From: Bradyrhizobium sp. SZCCT0231
GTDB lineage: Bacteria; Pseudomonadota; Alphaproteobacteria; Rhizobiales; Xanthobacteraceae
Direction: 5' to 3'
Assembly (NCBI RefSeq): GCF_018130245.1
Contig: NZ_JAFCKP010000002.1
Location: 1 to 64,000 of the forward strand
Length of the DNA stretch: 64,000 nt
In this document: positions 25,843-34,900 of the stretch, one piece after another
How positions within the stretch are numbered: the stretch's first letter is position 1
Layout of the letters: the number at the start of each line of letters is the position of its first letter
Made by a program: the position numbers and the translations under genes
The notes under the pieces: model-generated
Databases searched by the model: none
What the model saw: the letters and a program-made list of their open reading frames with translations, nothing else
Told to the model about the DNA's origin: nothing

Positions 25843-26019
25843 TCAGCGCATGCGATCCAGCCGACTGGCCTGATATTTGGCGCGCCATTTCGGGCCAGGC
25901 CCGCGCATGTAGTGCAGCTCGGGGCGGTAGGGGTTGCCCGCGACGCGGATCAGCGTCTGCCATTTGGTGGCGACAAAGCTCAGGGGCTGGCGGAGCAGGC
26001 TCAAGGAAGCGAGCAACAT
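25843..26019 (-). CDS. 58-aa basic protein, function unknown
   Basis: This small gene starts MLLASLSLLRQPLSFVATKW and ends RLDRMR with a TGA stop at 25843-25845. The second half is rich in Arg, Tyr and Pro (NPYRPELHYMRGPGPKWRAKY). GAGGTGAT precedes the ATG. It lies 9 nt downstream of the DUF6894 gene on the same strand, so the two are probably co-transcribed. No family recognised. Confidence 0.55.
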   Translation of the reverse strand: MLLASLSLLRQPLSFVATKWQTLIRVAGNPYRPELHYMRGPGPKWRAKYQASRLDRMR

Positions 26020-26028
26020 GGCATCACC

Positions 26029-26262
26029 TCAATGCGGCTTGCCGAGCATGGCGGCGAAGGGGAGATCGAAAATCTCCTCGCCATCGTCGTCGCTGACATG
26101 GATCACCCAGTCGCGCCAGTCTTCGGCACCGGGCGTCTGGATCATCGAGGTCATGATCTGGGTGGCGCGGTCGCGCGCCTCGGTCAGACTGGCGACGGCG
26201 GCCCCGTAGCGGTCGATCAGCGTGCCCTCGGTGTTGGAGCAGTGAAAATAGACCTGGACCAT
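26029..26262 (-). CDS. DUF6894-like small protein
   Basis: This 77-aa protein opens with VYFHCSNTEGTLIDRYGAAV and carries a central helix (LTEARDRATQIMTSM) and the WVIHVSDDDGEEIFDLPF end, which matches DUF6894 as I remember it. Function unknown; families of these are multi-copy in rhizobia. GGAGG lies 5 nt before the ATG. First gene of a two-gene unit with the 58-aa protein. Confidence 0.65.
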   Translation of the reverse strand: MVQVYFHCSNTEGTLIDRYGAAVASLTEARDRATQIMTSMIQTPGAEDWRDWVIHVSDDDGEEIFDLPFAAMLGKPH

Positions 26263-26462
26263 AAGCGCCTCCTGTAGAAAGCGATTGGGACGGCAAATCG
26301 ATACCACCCCAAGCCTTCGCGAAACATTCGGGTCGAGCCCGGTAAGGGAATTTACGGAGGTTGGTCGCCACCAAGATCGTGACAGGTTTGATCACAGGCG
26401 GGTGATGACTGGACGGCGCCCGGGCGGCATGGAACAACGTCCGCGGGAAGTCGGGGGCGGCC

Positions 26463-28550
26463 GTGAACCAGTTCACATTCGAGAGCGGACGGCGAAATCT
26501 GCGCTTGCTTGCAGCTGTCGTCCTTGCCGCGGTCTTGGCCGCCGCGCTGCTCGGCTTCGCCCCGGCTTCGTCCGAGCCAATCAGGAAGAGCGGCTACGCG
26601 ATCGGCACGGAATCCTGCGGCAGCGGCGATCTCGCCTTCCCCAGGATCCAGGTCGACATGAAGGCGGGATTTTGCGCCGGCCTCGTCGCCAGCGAAGCGG
26701 ACCGCCTCAAATTCCCGCGCTCGATCGTCCAGGTGCCCGGCCGCGACCTGTTCGTGGTCGCCGACATGGGCGGCTGGGGCCACACCGACGGGCGGCTGCT
26801 GCTGCTCGATCCGCGCGCGCCTCAAGGCCAGCGGTTCAAGGAGCTGCTGACTGGGCTCGAATACCCGTTCGGCCTCGTCACCGGTCCGGACAAAAAGCTC
26901 TATGCCTCGACCGCGGAGACGATCTTCCGGCTCGATCCGCTCGCCGACAATCCACGCAGCACTGTCGAGACCATCATCCGCCACATGCCCGGCCGCCGGA
27001 TCACGCTGCCGGATGGCACGAGGCTCGATGAGAGCGCGCATCCGCTCAAGCAGTTCGTGTTCGATCGCGACGGCCGGCTGTTCGTCAATGTCGGCTCCCA
27101 CAGCGACGACTGCATCACGCCGGCGCCGATCACAAAACCCTGTGCGGCGGCCGAGGGCGCGTCCGCGCTGGCATCGATCTGGCTGTTCTCGCCGCCCGCT
27201 GGCGGTGTCTTTCCGGCATTGAAGCCTGGCGAACCCGACCCGCCGCACGCCGTCTATGCGCGCGGCTTGCGCAACTCGATGGCGCTCGCGCTGCATCCGA
27301 ATTTTCCGGATGCCGGCTACGCCTTCCTGCAGGGCGAGAACGCGCGCGATCTGCCCGACATCTTCAAGCCGAACGAGGAGATCAACGCGATCGAGCAGGG
27401 CAGGCACTACGGCTGGCCTTATTGCTACGATCTGTCGACGCCAAGCCCCGAATTCAGGCTCGTGCTGCAATCGGGGATCTACAAGTCGCTCTGCTCGGCC
27501 AATGCGCTCTACAAGGCGCCGCTCTCGCTGATGCCGCCGCATGGCGCGCCGCTCGCGATGCTCTATTACCACGGCGGCAAATTTCCGGAGCTGGAAGGCA
27601 AGCTGCTGGTGGGCCTGCACGGCTATCGGCCGACCGGCAGCCGTCTGCTGGTCTATGACGTCGACGATCACGGTTTCCCCAAACCTGCCCCGGCACCAGT
27701 GCGCTATCATGTCAGTTGCGCGGCTGACCCGACCCGCAGTTTCCAGACCGACGCCGGCGAGGTCGCTGCCGCGCCGTTCGAGGAGCTGATTGCAGGCTGG
27801 CACCGCGTCAACGGCGCGCGGCCGCAAGGCGCCCCGGTCGGCATGACGGTGGCCGAGGACGGCGCGATCTGGCTGGTCGAGGACAAGAACAAGACCGTGA
27901 TCCGCATCGATCGCGCCGCGGGTGATCCGCCGTCACCGCTGCCCTGCGAGGCGCGCGGCCAGGCGATGATCGATCAGCTTGCGGTTTTCGTCGCCAGGGA
28001 CGCACAGAACAGTGCCCGGCTGACCACACTGCGCAACGGCCTCATCGAGAAGCATTGCGTCGGCTGCCACTCGGATTTCGGCTTGAAGCCGGGCCAGTCG
28101 GAGGCAGAGAAGGACGGAGCCGTGCTCCGTTTCATGCTGTCGCAGGACGGCTGGATCTATCCCGGTGATCCCGACGCCGGCAAGCTGCGCACGCGCCTGC
28201 GCGGCCTTGGCGCCGAGAAGCTGATGCCGCCGGGTGGCGAGAGCCTGCCGAAGACCGAGCCTGGCTACAAACGTCTGCTGGATGCGGCGGATCTGCTCGT
28301 CGCGAAGATGGTTCCGGGCACGCGGATGCGGATCAAGCCCGGTCCGCCGCAGCGCAAATTCTATGGCAAGACCAACAAGGAATGCGGCGAAATACCGGCC
28401 GCCAAGGTCGTTGTCGTGACACAAAGGAGCGCTGTAGACAAACCCGGCTTCAGCCGATTCTTCCGGCCAGCCGATCCCTATCTGAATGGCGAGTGCACCG
28501 ACGGCGATGGCTATTACATCCGGCAGGAATTTCTGGTGCCTGTGCAGTAG
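26463..28550 (+). CDS. PQQ-type sugar dehydrogenase propeller with C-terminal cytochrome c domain
   Basis: This 695-aa exported protein has an N-terminal hydrophobic segment (LRLLAAVVLAAVLAAALLGF). A six-bladed propeller like that of soluble glucose/sorbosone dehydrogenases follows (SIVQVPGRDLFVVADMGG ... EYPFGLVTGPDKKLYAS ... YARGLRNSMALALHP). At residues 532-536 a heme c motif CVGCH appears, with a likely axial Met in EKLMPPGGESL. The fusion suggests oxidation of a sugar or alcohol with electrons passed directly to the attached heme. The start is GTG. Its 3' end overlaps the SMP-30-like gene by 65 nt if the upstream start of that gene is used. Confidence 0.8.
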   Translation: MNQFTFESGRRNLRLLAAVVLAAVLAAALLGFAPASSEPIRKSGYAIGTESCGSGDLAFPRIQVDMKAGFCAGLVASEADRLKFPRSIVQVPGRDLFVVADMGGWGHTDGRLLLLDPRAPQGQRFKELLTGLEYPFGLVTGPDKKLYASTAETIFRLDPLADNPRSTVETIIRHMPGRRITLPDGTRLDESAHPLKQFVFDRDGRLFVNVGSHSDDCITPAPITKPCAAAEGASALASIWLFSPPAGGVFPALKPGEPDPPHAVYARGLRNSMALALHPNFPDAGYAFLQGENARDLPDIFKPNEEINAIEQGRHYGWPYCYDLSTPSPEFRLVLQSGIYKSLCSANALYKAPLSLMPPHGAPLAMLYYHGGKFPELEGKLLVGLHGYRPTGSRLLVYDVDDHGFPKPAPAPVRYHVSCAADPTRSFQTDAGEVAAAPFEELIAGWHRVNGARPQGAPVGMTVAEDGAIWLVEDKNKTVIRIDRAAGDPPSPLPCEARGQAMIDQLAVFVARDAQNSARLTTLRNGLIEKHCVGCHSDFGLKPGQSEAEKDGAVLRFMLSQDGWIYPGDPDAGKLRTRLRGLGAEKLMPPGGESLPKTEPGYKRLLDAADLLVAKMVPGTRMRIKPGPPQRKFYGKTNKECGEIPAAKVVVVTQRSAVDKPGFSRFFRPADPYLNGECTDGDGYYIRQEFLVPVQ

Positions 28551-29448
28551 CATCTTTTTCGTCATCGCCACGGCGCCCGCCTGGGCCGAGACCAAGCTGT
28601 TCGAAAGCGCCCAGGTGACGCCCGCCGGCGAATACACGTTCGGCATCGAAGGGCCCGCCGCCGATCTCGACGGCAACCTCTTCGTGGTCAATCTCGGCAA
28701 GCCCGGCACGATCGGCAGGCTGCCCGCCGGCGGCGCCGCTTCGGAGCTGTTCGCGACACTCCCCGAAGGCAGCGTCGGCAACGCGATCCGTTTCGATCGC
28801 AGCGGCACGATGTTCATCGCCGACTACAAGAAGCACAACATCTTCGCGATTGCGAAGGGCGCGACCGAGCCGTCCCTCTGGTTTCACTCCGACGAGATGA
28901 ACCAGCCCAACGACATCACCATCGCGCGCGACGGCACGATCTATGCGAGCGATCCGAACTGGAAGGGCAGGGAAGGCCACATCTGGCGCATCGCCAGGGG
29001 AGCCGGCGGCACGGTGCAGGGGCAGATCATGCCGGCGCCGCGCGCGATGGGCACCACCAACGGCATCGATCTCAGCCCGGACGGCAAGACGCTCTATGTG
29101 GGCGAATCCAGCAGCGGCCAGATCTGGTCCTATGCGATCAGCGGCAACGAACTCACTGCGGCAAAACTGGTCAAGGCGTTTCAGCCCGACACCGTCGACG
29201 GCCTGCGCACGGACGTTGCCGGCCGCCTCTATGTCGCGCGCATTCTCAAAGGCACGATCGCGCTGATGAAGCCGACCGGCGCGGTCGAGCGAGAGATCCC
29301 GCTGAAGGCGAAGGAGCCGACCAACCTCGCCTTCGGCGGCAGCGACGGCAAGACCGTCTTCGTCACCCAGCGCCAGGGTGGCTTCATCGAGGCCTTCCGC
29401 ACTGACCAGCAAGGCCGCGAGCACTGCCTCCAGCGCGGGCGTTGCTGA
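28486..29448 (+). CDS. Exported SMP-30/gluconolactonase-like beta-propeller protein
   Basis: This protein of about 320 aa has a signal sequence (FWCLCSSIFFVIATAPAWA) and a propeller with SMP-30 features (FGIEGPAADLDGNLFVVN, TNGIDLSPDGKTLYVGES). The family includes lactonases, so a product lactone from the preceding dehydrogenase is a natural substrate guess. The start is uncertain: ATG at 28486 overlaps the dehydrogenase gene, and ATG at 28507 is an alternative. Neither has a clear ribosome-binding site, so translational coupling is likely. The C-terminus (QQGREHCLQRGRC) is unusually Cys-containing. Confidence 0.72.
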   Translation: MASAPTAMAITSGRNFWCLCSSIFFVIATAPAWAETKLFESAQVTPAGEYTFGIEGPAADLDGNLFVVNLGKPGTIGRLPAGGAASELFATLPEGSVGNAIRFDRSGTMFIADYKKHNIFAIAKGATEPSLWFHSDEMNQPNDITIARDGTIYASDPNWKGREGHIWRIARGAGGTVQGQIMPAPRAMGTTNGIDLSPDGKTLYVGESSSGQIWSYAISGNELTAAKLVKAFQPDTVDGLRTDVAGRLYVARILKGTIALMKPTGAVEREIPLKAKEPTNLAFGGSDGKTVFVTQRQGGFIEAFRTDQQGREHCLQRGRC

Positions 29449-29579
29449 GCTTCGCGAGCGGTCTGCTTTCGGCGCAGGGCAGCACGACGAGGGCGGCATT
29501 CTTCTTGCTTGCATCCGGCGGCCGTGGCGATCAAGACTCTGCGGCACGTCCAGTAGCATGCGACCCACGGAGTGTTTGA

Positions 29580-30605
29580 GTGAAAGCCGTCCATACCGAA
29601 CTGCACCGCAGCCACGATCCGCAATTCTTCCTGGTTCGCGGTGTCGTCAAGCGCACCACCGAGCAGCCCGAGCGCGCCGACCGCCTGCTCAAGGGCCTGA
29701 AGGACGGCAAGCACCAACTGGTCGAGCCGACCAAGTTCGGGCAGGGGCCGCGCGCGCGCATTCACAGTCCGGAATATCTGTCGTTCCTGAGCGAAGCCTG
29801 GGAAGCCTGGACCGCGCTCGGCGATTCAGGCCCGGAGATGATCGGCAACATCCATCCCGTGCGCCATGCCGCAACCTATCCCACCCACATCGTCGGCAAG
29901 CTCGGCTGGCACACCGCCGATACCGCGGCGCCGATCGGCCCCGGCACCTGGGCTGCGGCCTGCGCCGCGACCGACGTTGCGGTGACCGCCGCGCAGATGG
30001 TGATGGACGGCGAGGACGCGGTGTATGCGCTCTGCCGTCCGCCCGGCCATCACGCCTATCGCGACATGGCCGGCGGCTTCTGCTTCCTCAACAACAGCGC
30101 GATCGCCGCGGCGCATCTGCGGCAGAAGCACGAGCGCGTCGTGATCCTCGACGTCGATGTCCATCACGGCAACGGCACGCAGGGCATTTTTTACGCGCGA
30201 CCGGATGTCTACACGATCTCGATCCATGCTGACCCCGTCGCGTACTATCCCTACGTGTGGGGCTATGCGCATGAGCGCGGCGAAGGACCGGGCCTCGGCA
30301 CCAATCTCAACATTCCGCTTCCCATCGGCACCGGCGATGACGGCTACATCCAGGCGCTGGACCTCGCGCGCAAGGCGATCGAATCCTTCGCCCCCGGCGC
30401 CCTCGTCATCGCACTCGGCCTCGATGCCTCCGAGCACGATCCGCTGAAGGGCCTTGCCGTCACCACACCCGGCTTCCGCCGCATCGGCCATGCCATCGCG
30501 AAGATGGGCCTGCCGACCGTGTTCGTGCAGGAGGGAGGTTATCTCTCGGATATTCTGGGTGCGAACCTGACCTCGGTGCTGGCGGGCTTCGAAGAAGCGC
30601 GGTGA
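29580..30605 (+). CDS. aphA: Acetylpolyamine amidohydrolase (histone deacetylase superfamily)
   Basis: This 341-aa zinc-dependent deacetylase has the HDAC motifs CRPPGHHAYRDMAGGFCFLN, LDVDVHHGNGT (zinc Asp and His) and GLDASEHDPL. The N-terminus resembles bacterial AphA (MKAVHTELHRSHDPQFFLVRG) rather than acetoin-utilisation AcuC. AphA enzymes remove acetyl groups from acetylputrescine and acetylcadaverine. The start is GTG with CGGAG upstream. Its presence about 6 kb from the PuuB-like and Ggt genes supports a polyamine theme for this part of the window. Confidence 0.8.
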   Translation: MKAVHTELHRSHDPQFFLVRGVVKRTTEQPERADRLLKGLKDGKHQLVEPTKFGQGPRARIHSPEYLSFLSEAWEAWTALGDSGPEMIGNIHPVRHAATYPTHIVGKLGWHTADTAAPIGPGTWAAACAATDVAVTAAQMVMDGEDAVYALCRPPGHHAYRDMAGGFCFLNNSAIAAAHLRQKHERVVILDVDVHHGNGTQGIFYARPDVYTISIHADPVAYYPYVWGYAHERGEGPGLGTNLNIPLPIGTGDDGYIQALDLARKAIESFAPGALVIALGLDASEHDPLKGLAVTTPGFRRIGHAIAKMGLPTVFVQEGGYLSDILGANLTSVLAGFEEAR

Positions 30606-30649
30606 GATTTCTTCGCCTCTCCCCGCAAGCGCGAAGACGCGCCGTGCCG

Positions 30650-31381
30650 TCATTCAGCCGCTTCCTGGAGCGGCCAGGCATGGCGGCTGATGGGAAGGCC
30701 GCCATCCGCTCGGGAGCCATCGGCGATCGCGAGGCGATGCGAGGGCGATGGCGAGCACAGCGAGAAGCGCCAGCCGTCCGGATCGTCGGCGATGCCGGGC
30801 TTGAAGCTGATCTCGATGGCCTCGCGCGACACCTGCATCGCGAAGGCGTCGAGCGGCAGATTGAGCCCGAAGCCCCGGGCCTTCAGATAGGCCTCCTTGA
30901 GCGTCCAATAGTCGAAGAAGCGCTCGATCGCCGCCGGCTCCGGCAGTCCGCGCAGCGTTTCGACCTCCTCCGGCGCAAAGAAACGATGCGCGGTGGACAG
31001 CGGGGCGACACGCCGTGACACGGTTTCGACGTCGACCCCGACGGCCTCATGCCGCGACACCACGCAGGCGACGCAGCCGTCGGCATGCGACAGGCTGAAA
31101 TGCAGCGCTGTCGAGGTGACGGGCGCTGCGACGAACGGCCGCCCATAGCGGCCCGCGCCGAACGACCAGTCGGAGGGTGCGACGTTGGAGGCGACCTGCG
31201 ACAGCGCCAGGCGCAACATGGCATGGGCGAAGGTGTACTGCCGCCGATGCCGCTCGAACACGAAGCGATCGGCCCGGGCCCGTTCGTCGATCGAGAGCAG
31301 GCGTCGGCACGCCTCGACCGCGCCCGGCGCGTCAATGGTCTCGATCAGCCCGACAAAGAGTTCAATTCTGTCGTCTGCCAT
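30650..31381 (-). CDS. 4'-phosphopantetheinyl transferase (Sfp type)
   Basis: This 243-aa PPTase activates carrier domains by attaching phosphopantetheine to Ser. Family motifs are present: HFSLSHADGCVACVVS, GVDVETV (Mg-binding Asp) and the catalytic WTLKEAYLKARG. I chose ATG 31381 because the protein aligns with the family from there; a TTG at 31453 is possible. It lies downstream of the NRPS on the same strand and is the obvious activator of its two carrier domains. Confidence 0.88.
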   Translation of the reverse strand: MADDRIELFVGLIETIDAPGAVEACRRLLSIDERARADRFVFERHRRQYTFAHAMLRLALSQVASNVAPSDWSFGAGRYGRPFVAAPVTSTALHFSLSHADGCVACVVSRHEAVGVDVETVSRRVAPLSTAHRFFAPEEVETLRGLPEPAAIERFFDYWTLKEAYLKARGFGLNLPLDAFAMQVSREAIEISFKPGIADDPDGWRFSLCSPSPSHRLAIADGSRADGGLPISRHAWPLQEAAE

Positions 31382-31599
31382 CAATTGGGCCCATGGCGTC
31401 AGGCGAGGCCAAATCCCCGGTCCCGACGGAAGAATCAGCTGAGCAGGAATCAACCAGGAGGACCTCTCCTAACGGTCCACCCAGGCGAATTCTTGTCGAT
31501 TTGCAGGCCGGTTTACAGGCGCAAGCTTGTGCGAGACCCCAACTCGACGAGCGAGCGGCCGCTCTGCGAAGACTCGTACGGCGTCCCCGACCGACGAAT

Positions 31600-31773
31600 T
31601 TACTTCTTCTTCTTGGACTTCTTCTTCTTGGACACGCGCAGAGCTTTGAGGCTGTCTTCGACATCCTTCAGCTCGTCCTTGAGTTTCTGCTTCTCGAAAT
31701 TGAGCAGGTCTTGCAGCGCCTTGCGGTCCTCCTCGCTGAGCGAGGTCTTCTTCGTAAATTTGATGAAACCCAT
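31600..31773 (-). CDS. 57-aa Lys-rich coiled-coil protein
   Basis: This small protein begins MGFIKFTKKTSLSEEDRKAL, continues as a charged amphipathic helix and ends in a lysine run (SKKKKSKKKK). GGGGGAG precedes the ATG. It is placed between the NRPS and PPTase genes on the same strand. MbtH-like proteins are often encoded at this position, but this sequence has no MbtH motif. It may bind nucleic acid or acidic partners; function unknown. Confidence 0.55.
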   Translation of the reverse strand: MGFIKFTKKTSLSEEDRKALQDLLNFEKQKLKDELKDVEDSLKALRVSKKKKSKKKK

Positions 31774-31915
31774 AACACTCCCCCGGTTGAAAATAATCGT
31801 CCAAATCAAAAGGTGAGAATAATCTTGCGCGGTGACGCCAAATAATCAAGACGCAACTTGATCATTCACAGCTTTGACGCGCGAATCCGTACTCGTCCGC
31901 GATGTATCCCGCTCT

Positions 31916-34900
31916 CTAGGCCGCCCTGCGCGCGAGTAACCGGCCGAGCGGTGCATTGGGTTGGGCGACGGCTGCCGTCAGCAGCGCGACGAGGTCCTCC
32001 ATCCACTCGCCGACCATTCGGCCCTCGAGCAACTTGCGCTTGTAGTTGCACGAGCCGGTGATGCCGGTCGGGCGCTCCTTGAGCATCAGCGACAGCCAGG
32101 TCTGGTCGATCGGCAGCACCGGCTGGCCCTCGCGCGCGATGTTGCCGATCGATCCTGTCGCCAGATCCGGGAGATCGAGCGGCTGGCGCAGCGGGTTCTG
32201 CAGCGTGAAATAGACCTGGAGCAGCGAGGCCGGATCAATCCCCTCCTGCTCCAGATGATCGGCCAGGACGTTGAACGGCAGCTCCTGCCGCGCATGCGCG
32301 TCGAGCACGCTCTGACGCACCCGCGCCAAGGCCTGCACGAACGACAGATCCGGCGTGATCGCCGTGCGGACGATCACCGTGTTCTCGAACGGGCCGATGA
32401 TTCGGTCGGTGTCCGGCTGGGCACGATTGGCCATGGCGGTCGCGACCGCGATGTCGGTGCGGCCCGTCCGGGCCAGCAGCATGGCCTTCAGGCCGGTGAG
32501 CAGACACATGAACAGCGTGCAATTGTGCTGGCCGGCGAACGCCGTCAGCCGACTGATCAGCTCGCGCTCGATGGTGACCGGATGATGCCCGGTAGAGGCG
32601 CCCGGGCTTGATTCGCCGTCGAAGACGGGACCCGCTCCGCGCAAATTCTCGGTCCAGTCGGCGGCCTGACGGCGCGCGGCGTCGGTGCCGCACCACCAGC
32701 GCTGCCAGCGTGCGACATCCGAAAACGCCGGCGGCGGCTTCGGCAACGGCGCGGACGGATATCCGGCCAGCGCCGCATAGCGGCTCGACAATTCCTCGAA
32801 CAGCACGCCGATCGACCAGCCGTCGACAACGGCGTGATGCAGCGTCAGCAGCAGCACGTGATCGTCGTCGTGGAGCCGCAACAACCGGGCGCGCAGTAGC
32901 GGCGCGCGCGTGGTGTCGATCGGGCCATAGGTCTCCTGCTCGATCAGGAGATTGATCTTCCTGAGTTCGAGCGCCTTGCGCCGCTTGTTGTTGTGGGGAT
33001 GACCGTCGCCGATCGTCTCGACGGTCATGACGCGGCCGAGAGTGCGCGGCGCGACGATGCGGCTTTCGGGCTCATCGCCGTTCCAGGCGAACGCGGTCCG
33101 CAGCGATTCGTGCCGGCGCACGACATCATCGATCGCCCTTGCCAGGGCGGCCGAATCGAGTGGGCCCTGCAGCCGGAGGGCGAAGGGCAGGTTCAACAGC
33201 GGCAGCCCCGGCAGATTCCGATCGATCCGCAGCATCTGGTCCTGCGCGATGGAAACCGCAGGAGGCCCGCCTGCAGCCAATCGCGGCACGCTTGCGGCGG
33301 GCTTGTGCGGCTTCGCCGCCACGGCCTCGTCGACCCGCCGCGCGAGCGCTTCGATCGTCGGTGCCTCGAAGATGGTCTTGATCGGCAGCGACACGCCGAG
33401 CGCGCGCGCGATGCGCGCCATCACCTGGCCGGCCAGCAGTGAATGGCCGCCGAGATCGAAGAAATTGTCGGCGACACCGAGGCTCTCGACCTTCAGCAGG
33501 TCGATCCAGATGTCGGAGAGCACCTTTTCGGTGAAGCGCCGCGCCGGCACGGCCGCATCCGGCCCGGACGTTTCCGGCTGAGGGGGCACCAGCAGCGCGG
33601 AGCGGTCGATCTTGCCATGGGCGTTGAGCGGCACCTGATCCAGGAACAGGAAGGCGGACGGGATGGCGTGGGCCGGCAGCCTGCCTTTCAGGAACTCGCG
33701 CAGCTCGCTGGCGCTGCTCCGGCTGTCGGGCTTGGCGACGATATGGGCGATCAGCCTGATATCGCCGCTCGCCTCGCGGCGCAGCTCGACGATGCCGGCG
33801 CGCACGTCTGGATGCTCGGCCAGCGCGTTCTCGATTTCCTTGAGCTCGATGCGGTAGCCGCGGACCTTGACCTGTTGGTCGGCGCGGCCAAGGCATTCGA
33901 TGGTCCCGTCGGCGCGGCGCCGGGCAAGATCGCCAGTCCGGTAGAGCCGGCTGCCGGCCTGGCGCGAGAACGGATCGGGCTGAAAGCGCTGCCGGCTTTG
34001 CGCGGGGTCGTTGACGTAGCCGCGGCCGATTCCGGCGCCGCCGATGCAGAGCTCGCCGGTCACGCCGATCGGTTGCGGCTGGAGGTTTGCGTCGAGCACG
34101 TAGAGCTGGGTGTTCGGCAGCGGCGCGCCGACCGGTACGTTGCCCGTCGCGGTCGCCGGCGCCTTGGTCAGGCGGTGCAGGGAGACGTCGTCGGAGCATT
34201 CCGATGCGCCATAGGCATTGATCAGCGGCACTCTCGGACAGCGGGCGAACCAGGCGCGGCAGAGATCGACGGGCAACGGCTCTCCGGTCGAGATCAGCAG
34301 CCGCAATCTGGAGAAGGCGCCAAGCATCGGCGCCTCGTCCATGCGATCGAGAATGACGCGCAGCAGCGAAGGCACGATCTCGAGCACCGTGATGCCCTCG
34401 CGCTCGATCTCCCGCGCCAGCAGGATCGGGTCCTGCACGATCGCGTTGCCGCAAACATGCACGCGCGCGCCGACCATGGGTCCGGCGAGGAATTGCCAGA
34501 CCGAGATGACGAAGCTCTGCGGCGCGGTTTGCGCGATCACATCCCTGGCCGAGAGCCCGAGCTCGGAGATCAGCGAGGCCAGATGGTTCGACAGGCCGCG
34601 CTGCTCGATCATGACGCCCTTCGGTGCGCCGGAGGAGCCGGAGGTATACACGAGATAAGCCAGGCTGGAGGCGGCGCGCCGCGGCGCACGCGCCGGCTTT
34701 GTCGATCCGGATGCAAGAGCGTCGTCGAGCCCGGCCACCTGGATGCGCTCGACCAGCGGCTCGAGCAGGGCCTCGACCATGGCGGACTGCGCCCGCCCGG
34801 TCAGCAGCACGCGGGCGCAGCTCGATCCGAGCATGGTCGTGAGCCTTGCCGGCGGCTGGTCGGGATCGAGATTGAGGAAGGCCGCGCCGACGCGCTGCAC

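Noticed and set aside
26352-27827. 491-aa minus-strand open frame opposite the PQQ-type dehydrogenase
   Set aside because: Shadow of a GC-rich gene with no motif; the plus-strand frame has a signal sequence, a propeller and a heme site.
31600-31773. 57-aa protein as an MbtH-like NRPS helper
   Set aside because: No MbtH motif (NxExQxSxWP-type) is present and the protein is a Lys-rich helix.
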